DNA of 64,000 nucleotides, from contig JAWSVM010000003.1 of the NCBI GenBank assembly GCA_033851915.1, positions 62,001 to 126,000 of the forward strand, given 5' to 3'. The position numbers and the translations under genes were made by a program. Position 1 is the stretch's first letter, and each line of letters begins with the position of its first letter. Positions 59,558 to 64,000 of this stretch are shown piece after piece. A model generated the notes under the pieces. The model had not been told where the DNA came from, searched no databases, and saw nothing but the letters and a program-made list of their open reading frames with translations. The DNA comes from UBA1672 sp033851915 (GTDB taxonomy: Bacteria; Pseudomonadota; Alphaproteobacteria; Micavibrionales; Micavibrionaceae).

Positions 59558-61018
59558 ATGCGTACAATGTCCCCTGATATAGGAACACTCCATTTCGTCG
59601 GTATCGGCGGTATCGGGATGAGCGGTATAGCAACGCTTCTCGCGTCTTTGGGCTATGATGTACAAGGTTCTGATATTGCGGAAAATGCGAATGTTGTACG
59701 CCTGCGTAAACAGGGCATACGTGTCGTTATCGGGCATGCGCCTGATCATATTCGCAGTGCTGATGGCGCATTGCCTGCCGCGATTGTGATTTCCTCTGCG
59801 GTTAAGGATGATAATGAAGAGCTGATTGCTGCGCGTGCCGCAAAGGTGCCTGTGGTGCAACGCGCCGAAATGCTGGCTGAATTGATGCGCCTGAAATCTT
59901 CTGTTGCGGTTGCGGGAACGCATGGTAAGACCACCACCACATCGATGGTTGGGCAAATGCTGGATCAGGCGGGGCTTGATCCAACGGTGGTTAATGGCGG
60001 TATCGTGAATGCGTACGGCACCAACACGCGCTTTGGTCAATCGGATTGGATGGTTGTCGAAGCCGATGAAAGCGACGGTAGCTTCATCCGTCTGCCGGCC
60101 ACTGTTGCGGTTGTCACAAATATCGATCCTGAGCATATGGATCATTACAAAACCTTTGATCGGGTGAAAAAGGCGTATAAGCGCTTTGTTTTGAACTTGC
60201 CGTTTCATGGCTATGCATTGCTGTGTATCGACCACCCCGAAGTGCAAAGCCTTGCCGCGCAAGTGTCAGATCGTAAAGTCATCACCTATGGCTTTAACCC
60301 GCAGGCTGATGTGCGCGCCGAAAATATCAGACCGGGCGCAGAGGGCAGCGTCTTTGACGTGATCTTCGCAGGCTGGCTTTCGGATGATGGGCAAGAACAA
60401 GTGATTAAGGATATTCACCTCTCCATGCCTGGCGAGCATAACGTGCAAAATTCTTTAGTTGCGCTGAGCGTGGCAAAAGAAATGGGCGTGTCTGCGGATA
60501 AAATGAAAGCAGCAATGTCGAACTTTGGCGGCGTGAAGCGCCGTTTCACCAAAACAGGCACGGTAGAGGGGATCACCATTATTGACGATTACGCGCACCA
60601 TCCTGTTGAGATCGAAGTGGTTTTAAAAACGGCGCGCGCGGCAGTGAAGGAAAACAATGGCAATGTCATCGCGATTATGCAACCGCACAGATATTCCCGC
60701 CTTCAAGATTTATACGAAGAGTTCTGCCGTTGCTTTAATGCTGCGGATCACGTGATTATCACAGATGTATTTGCCGCAGGTGAAGAACCCCTTGAGGGCG
60801 TGGATAAAGATTATCTTGTGCAAGGGCTGAAAACCCACGGTCATCGTTCGGCGCAAGCTTTGTTGGAGCAGGATGATTTACCGAGTATCCTTGCAGGGTT
60901 GGCGCATTCGGGCGATTATATCATCCTGATGGGCGCAGGAAATATCACCAGCTGGGCTTATGATTTACCGGATCAATTGGCGGCAGAAATTCAAAAAACA
61001 CAAGGCGCTGTGGCGTGA
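59558..61018 (+). CDS. murC: UDP-MurNAc:L-alanine ligase MurC, 486 aa
   Basis: It adds the first amino acid to UDP-MurNAc. Motifs are LHFVGIGGIGMSGIATLLA (N-terminal nucleotide fold), VAGTHGKTTTTSMVGQM (ATP-binding), VVEADESDGSF, TNIDPEHMDHY, PGEHNVQNSLVAL, DDYAHHPVEIEVVLKTAR and IMQPHRYSRLQDL. The start is ATG 59558, with GAAGAGG upstream. It overlaps murB by 4 bases. Confidence 0.97.
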   Translation: MRTMSPDIGTLHFVGIGGIGMSGIATLLASLGYDVQGSDIAENANVVRLRKQGIRVVIGHAPDHIRSADGALPAAIVISSAVKDDNEELIAARAAKVPVVQRAEMLAELMRLKSSVAVAGTHGKTTTTSMVGQMLDQAGLDPTVVNGGIVNAYGTNTRFGQSDWMVVEADESDGSFIRLPATVAVVTNIDPEHMDHYKTFDRVKKAYKRFVLNLPFHGYALLCIDHPEVQSLAAQVSDRKVITYGFNPQADVRAENIRPGAEGSVFDVIFAGWLSDDGQEQVIKDIHLSMPGEHNVQNSLVALSVAKEMGVSADKMKAAMSNFGGVKRRFTKTGTVEGITIIDDYAHHPVEIEVVLKTARAAVKENNGNVIAIMQPHRYSRLQDLYEEFCRCFNAADHVIITDVFAAGEEPLEGVDKDYLVQGLKTHGHRSAQALLEQDDLPSILAGLAHSGDYIILMGAGNITSWAYDLPDQLAAEIQKTQGAVA

Positions 61019-61932
61019 TCGATCAAGATGCTTACCGCGGGACATTCACCGAAAATGCACCTTTAGGGCAGAAAAGCTGGTTCAAATGCGGCGGAACGGC
61101 TGACCTTTTATTTGCGCCTGAAGATATCGACGATCTCGTAGTCTTCCTGAAGGAATATCCATCTGATGAGCCGCTTCTTGTTCTGGGCGGTATGGCGAAT
61201 TGCATTATCCGCGATGGCGGTATTCGTGGCTGCGTTATTAGCTTGGGCAAACCGTTTTCTGAAATTGAAGTGCAAGGCACACGCATTATGGTGGGCGCAG
61301 GTGCGCTGAATGGCTCTGTTGCTGCTGCGGCAGCGAAAGCGGGCATTGGCGGGCTTGAATTTCTCTCTGGTATTCCCGGCACGGTTGGCGGTGCGCTGCG
61401 CATGAATGCGGGCGCGTATGGCACGGAGATTAAAGATATATTGATTGCAGCGATGGTTCTCGGGCCGCAGGGGAATGTTGCTTCTCTTGATCTTGAAGAG
61501 ATGGATATGCGTTATCGTTATTGTGGCGCGCCGGAAGGCATTACCTTTGTGGGCGCAGTATTCGAAGGCAAAGCGGAGGAAACCTCAATTGTGCGGGCGC
61601 GTTTAAAAGAGATCAAATCCACCCGTCAATCAACACAGCCTATCTCAGAGAAAACAGGTGGTTCAACTTTTGCGAACCCGTCTGCGAAAGAGTTAGAGGC
61701 CGCTGGCTTGCCAGAAGGAACACGCGCATGGCAAATGGTTGAAAAAGTCGGTGGACGAGACCTTCAAATCGGTGGTGCACGGATGAGTGATAAGCATCTG
61801 AACTTTATGATTAATGCAGGCGAGGCCACCGCCGCCGACCTAGAAAATCTAGGTGATGAGCTTATCAAGCGCGCACACGATCAGTTCGGCCTAAACCTAC
61901 ACTGGGAAATCCGCCGCATTGGGGATCGTTAA
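61015..61932 (+). CDS. murB: UDP-N-acetylenolpyruvoylglucosamine reductase MurB, 305 aa
   Basis: A FAD enzyme that completes UDP-MurNAc with NADPH. The start is GTG 61015, overlapping the murC TGA. Motifs are KSWFKCGGTADLLFAPED, LGGMANCIIRDGGIRG (FAD-binding), GLEFLSGIPGTVGGALRMN, NAGAYGTEIKDIL, MRYRYCGAPEG and KTGGSTFANP with the catalytic Ser region. It is the last gene of the dcw operon here; a terminator follows at once. Confidence 0.96.
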   Translation: MIDQDAYRGTFTENAPLGQKSWFKCGGTADLLFAPEDIDDLVVFLKEYPSDEPLLVLGGMANCIIRDGGIRGCVISLGKPFSEIEVQGTRIMVGAGALNGSVAAAAAKAGIGGLEFLSGIPGTVGGALRMNAGAYGTEIKDILIAAMVLGPQGNVASLDLEEMDMRYRYCGAPEGITFVGAVFEGKAEETSIVRARLKEIKSTRQSTQPISEKTGGSTFANPSAKELEAAGLPEGTRAWQMVEKVGGRDLQIGGARMSDKHLNFMINAGEATAADLENLGDELIKRAHDQFGLNLHWEIRRIGDR

Positions 61933-61937
61933 ATAAA

Positions 61938-61972
61938 AACACCTTGGGGGAGAAGAGTCCGAGGTGTTCTTA
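61938..61972 (+). terminator. Terminator of the dcw operon after murB
   Basis: AACACCTTGG (61938-61947) pairs with CCGAGGTGTT (61959-61968), one G-T pair, 11-base loop, then CTTA. It lies 5 bases after the murB stop. The following T run is short, so some read-through is possible. Confidence 0.7.
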
Positions 61973-61996
61973 AGGGGTTTATTTATGACGATCTGT

Positions 61997-62281
61997 TTAT
62001 GATTTAATCACAGCTAACAGATTTTCTTTATACTCGTCACATGCTTCTTTACCAGCCAGCTGATGTTGCATGCAAGCAAGAGCCGCATCAACGGCAAGTT
62101 CGGCAACTTTATCCATTTTCTCGCCGATTTTTTCTTCAAAGACAGCTTTCATCTTCTCTTTTATCAACTCTTTCTTTGCCTGCTTGGCCAGACAAACCAT
62201 GTCTTCTGCAAAAGTGCAGCAGTCACTTTTCTTTGGTGTCTCTGTTGTGCAGGAATTTTCTTTGGTGTTGCAATCGCTCAT
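61997..62281 (-). CDS. Small cysteine-containing helical protein, 94 aa
   Basis: The N-terminus carries five cysteines in a short polar stretch (MSDCNTKENSCTTETPKKSD, then CCTFAEDMVC), followed by a charged helical body (AKKELIKEKMKAVFEEKIGE) and LACMQHQLAGKEACDEYKE. No signal peptide or membrane segment is seen. The family is not recognised. It is divergent from the hxlR-type regulator, with 126 bases between starts, and both proteins are rich in cysteine, so it is the probable regulatory target. Thiol or metal sensing is inference. Confidence 0.75.
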   Translation of the reverse strand: MSDCNTKENSCTTETPKKSDCCTFAEDMVCLAKQAKKELIKEKMKAVFEEKIGEKMDKVAELAVDAALACMQHQLAGKEACDEYKENLLAVIKS

Positions 62282-62353
62282 ATTAAGTCTCCTAAAGCGT
62301 TATGTTTTTAAGTGTTATGTATCTTATATAAACAGAGTATATTTTTGACAAGT

Positions 62354-62380
62354 AGGTACTATTTTGTTATATAGTCACCT
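62354..62380. promoter_or_regulatory. Imperfect inverted repeat in the hxlR divergent promoter region
   Basis: AGGTACTAT (62354-62362) and ATAGTCACCT (62371-62380) form an inverted repeat with one extra base, spaced by 8. It lies 28 bases before the regulator ATG and could be its operator. TTGACA at about 62345-62350 is a good -35 element next to it. Confidence 0.45.
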
Positions 62381-62407
62381 TAATGATACTAATGAGGGAA
62401 TATAACG

Positions 62408-62770
62408 ATGAATCTTGAAAATAATATGCAGGACTGCCCAATAACAACGGCGATTACCATTATTGGGGGGAAGTGGAAAATTCCTATTTTATATAACCTT
62501 CGTGAAGAAACATTACGTTTTAGTGAGCTGAAGCGCGCTCTTTCAACGGTAACACAAAAAATGTTGACACAGCAGCTCAGAGAGCTGGAGAGAGACGGCT
62601 TGGTTTTACGTAAGGTCTATGCCCAAGTGCCGCCTAAAGTGGAATATAGCATTACACCGATGGCAAAAAAGTTGGAGCCTATTCTTGATGCTTTGTGTTG
62701 TTGGGCAAAAGAATATCAGGGAAGCGATTGTTGTAAATCTGCTCCGGATATGAAGGCGTGTGAAGGGTGA
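62408..62770 (+). CDS. HxlR-family winged-helix regulator, 120 aa
   Basis: The winged helix is typical: CPITTAITIIGGKWKIPILY, LREETLRFSELKRAL, VTQKMLTQQLRELERDGLV and VEYSITPMAKKLEPILDAL. The conserved N-terminal Cys near residue 10 is the redox-sensing Cys of the YodB/HypR group. The C-terminus adds three more cysteines (LCCWAKEYQGSDCCKSA, KACEG). It is probably a thiol-responsive repressor of itself and of the divergent Cys-containing gene. The family call is firm; the signal is inferred. Confidence 0.92.
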   Translation: MNLENNMQDCPITTAITIIGGKWKIPILYNLREETLRFSELKRALSTVTQKMLTQQLRELERDGLVLRKVYAQVPPKVEYSITPMAKKLEPILDALCCWAKEYQGSDCCKSAPDMKACEG

Positions 62771-62821
62771 TGTTATTGTTATTGACATAACGCTTCACGT
62801 GAAACAAAAGAGGAACATTCT

Positions 62822-64000
62822 TTAAATCTTTAATATTTGCTCGTAAATATCGGGAAGGTCGTTTTCCAGCAGGATGACATCGTCATTCTTCTTGTTCGCG
62901 AAAATCCATTCTTGCGCTTGAGCGAAGCTATCAACTTCCATCAAGATTTTACCACGGCTATTGGCGCGAAAAGCGTTGATGAATGTGGGAATACGTTTTG
63001 GATTAACGACGATGACAATATCACATGTTCCGGCAGCCAGCGTGCCTAAGGTGGTGTGAACCTCATCATGCGCTGAACCTAGTTCAACAATGCCGGGGGT
63101 AACCAAAATAGCGCGTCCACCTTGGTCTTTCGCCAAAACGCCCAGCACATGCAGGGCAGAGCGAAACCCCGGTGGGTTGGAATTATACGCATCATCAATA
63201 ATAATCATGCCGTCATTTTGCTGTTTAACTTCCAGTCTATGGCGGACTTGCACGGTTGATGCCAGCGCAGTTTTGATGTCTTTCGCCTCCATGCCAAGGG
63301 TCATGGCGCACGCAAAGGCCAGCGCGATATTATGCCCGTGATGAATGCCATAAAGCGGTGCGCGCAGGGTATAGCTTTCCTCCCGCCACTCAAGCTTGAT
63401 GCAAAGCCCTTTTGGTGTTTGCTTAACAGAGATGATTTTCAGATCATTCGGCGCGAGATAGCTGAACTCTTTCTGGGTTGTTGGGTTCTGGGTTTTGCTC
63501 GGCTCTCCGCAGGCGATGAAGTTATCCATGGCGCGATGGCGGATATTGCGGGAATGTTCAAATTTCAGGGTTTTCTCATGCACGATCATCGTACCGTTAC
63601 GCGCCAGAACGGATTCGGCCAGCTCGTATTTCGCATGAACAACAGTGTTCAGAGATTTAAACCGTTCATAATGTGCATGACCGATTGAGGTGATGATCCC
63701 GATGTCAGGCGGAGTAAAAGCACATAACTCTGCGATAGAGCCGGGCCCATACGCACCCATTTCAGTGATGAAATATTTGTGATGGGGCTCAAGTTGCTCG
63801 CGGATGATGCGCGTAACGCCCATGATGGTGTTAACGCTGCCCGGTGTTGTGAGGGTCGGTGCGGAATTCTTCAGGATATGCCCCAAGATATGTTTCACAG
63901 ATGTTTTGCCGTATGATCCGGTAATCGCGATCACGGTTGGATTAACCTCTGCCAGTTTGGCTTGAGCTTCATTATAGAATTTCTTTTGCACCGCCGCTTC
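62822..64000 (-). CDS. murF: MurF-like Mur ligase (partial, N-terminus beyond the window)
   Basis: The frame is open to the right edge; the GTG at 63991 is probably an internal Val. Visible parts are IAITGSYGKTSVKHIL (ATP-binding), ITEMGAYGPGSIAELCAFTP, IITSIGHAHYERFKSL, GIHHGHNIALAFACAMTLG, IIIDDAYNSNPPGFRSALHV (the YNxNP signature of MurF) and GIVELGSAHDEVHTTLG. MurF adds D-Ala-D-Ala to UDP-MurNAc-tripeptide. The residues just before the ATP site (KKFYNEAQAKLAEVNPTV) do not look like the usual MurF N-terminal UDP-binding domain. It may be the variant class with a different N-terminus, or a Mur ligase of other specificity. Confidence 0.7.
   Translation of the reverse strand, partial: EAAVQKKFYNEAQAKLAEVNPTVIAITGSYGKTSVKHILGHILKNSAPTLTTPGSVNTIMGVTRIIREQLEPHHKYFITEMGAYGPGSIAELCAFTPPDIGIITSIGHAHYERFKSLNTVVHAKYELAESVLARNGTMIVHEKTLKFEHSRNIRHRAMDNFIACGEPSKTQNPTTQKEFSYLAPNDLKIISVKQTPKGLCIKLEWREESYTLRAPLYGIHHGHNIALAFACAMTLGMEAKDIKTALASTVQVRHRLEVKQQNDGMIIIDDAYNSNPPGFRSALHVLGVLAKDQGGRAILVTPGIVELGSAHDEVHTTLGTLAAGTCDIVIVVNPKRIPTFINAFRANSRGKILMEVDSFAQAQEWIFANKKNDDVILLENDLPDIYEQILKI

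Noticed and set aside
59519..60262. 247-codon minus-strand ORF over the murC start
   Set aside because: It overlaps the conserved murC N-terminal and ATP-binding motifs; His/Arg/Asn-rich composition marks it as a shadow.

Overview
The window looks like chromosomal DNA from a Gram-negative alphaproteobacterium of moderate G+C content. The evidence is an IalB-family protein, a PodJ-like polarity protein, an alphaproteobacterial-style FtsW N-terminus (WWWTVDR), cytoplasmic PAS chemoreceptors of the FHKxPxHQR type, and a dcw cell-wall cluster opening with mraZ-rsmH-ftsL-ftsI. The order is not certain; a deep-branching lineage such as the Micavibrio-like group would fit but is not proven. No phage, insertion sequence, CRISPR array, tRNA or rRNA was seen. 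The left edge cuts a probable regulator and the right edge cuts a murF-like gene.

Layout. Positions 1-10.7 kb: partial minus-strand regulator; a very large, divergent PEP-carboxylase-like protein; an ECF sigma factor overlapping a membrane-anchored von Willebrand A (YfbK-like) protein; typA; a fatty acid desaturase. 10.7-21.5 kb: a Cys/Lys-rich secreted mini-protein, uup, an ALDH7-type dehydrogenase, a 1573-residue type I-secreted adhesin (VCBS-like repeats, VWA, RTX), a periplasmic peroxiredoxin-like protein and mtnP. 21.5-30.5 kb: a three-gene RND drug-efflux operon (permease, adaptor, outer-membrane factor), then a decayed outer-membrane-factor-like lipoprotein paired with an IalB-family protein, and a formate/nitrite-type channel. 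30.5-36 kb: an unknown secreted protein, the PodJ-like protein, and a truncated haemoglobin translationally coupled to a cytoplasmic two-PAS chemoreceptor.

36.2-41.3 kb holds the most system-like accessory locus: a TetR regulator followed by an MMPL/RND exporter, a periplasmic LolA-fold protein and an outer-membrane beta-barrel. The same inverted repeat, TGTAC-N6-GTACA, lies in front of both the regulator and the exporter, at the exporter's predicted transcription start. 41.3-47.9 kb: an ArsC/YffB-like protein, a System II cytochrome c maturation operon (resB-ccsA-thioredoxin), slyX, dusB, msrA and an AmpD-like amidase.

47.9-64 kb: rnpB with a good promoter, an AT-rich gap of about 770 bases with DnaA-box-like sites, then the dcw cluster mraZ-rsmH-ftsL-ftsI-murE-(unknown 152 aa)-mraY-murD-ftsW-murG-murC-murB. 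murF is missing from its usual place between murE and mraY, where an unknown gene sits; a MurF-like ligase lies about 7 kb past mraY on the other strand. The cluster stops at a terminator after murB, so ddl, ftsQ, ftsA and ftsZ are not linked here. A divergent HxlR regulator and a Cys-rich small protein separate murB from the MurF-like gene. All functional statements come from reading motifs by eye; no database search was run.
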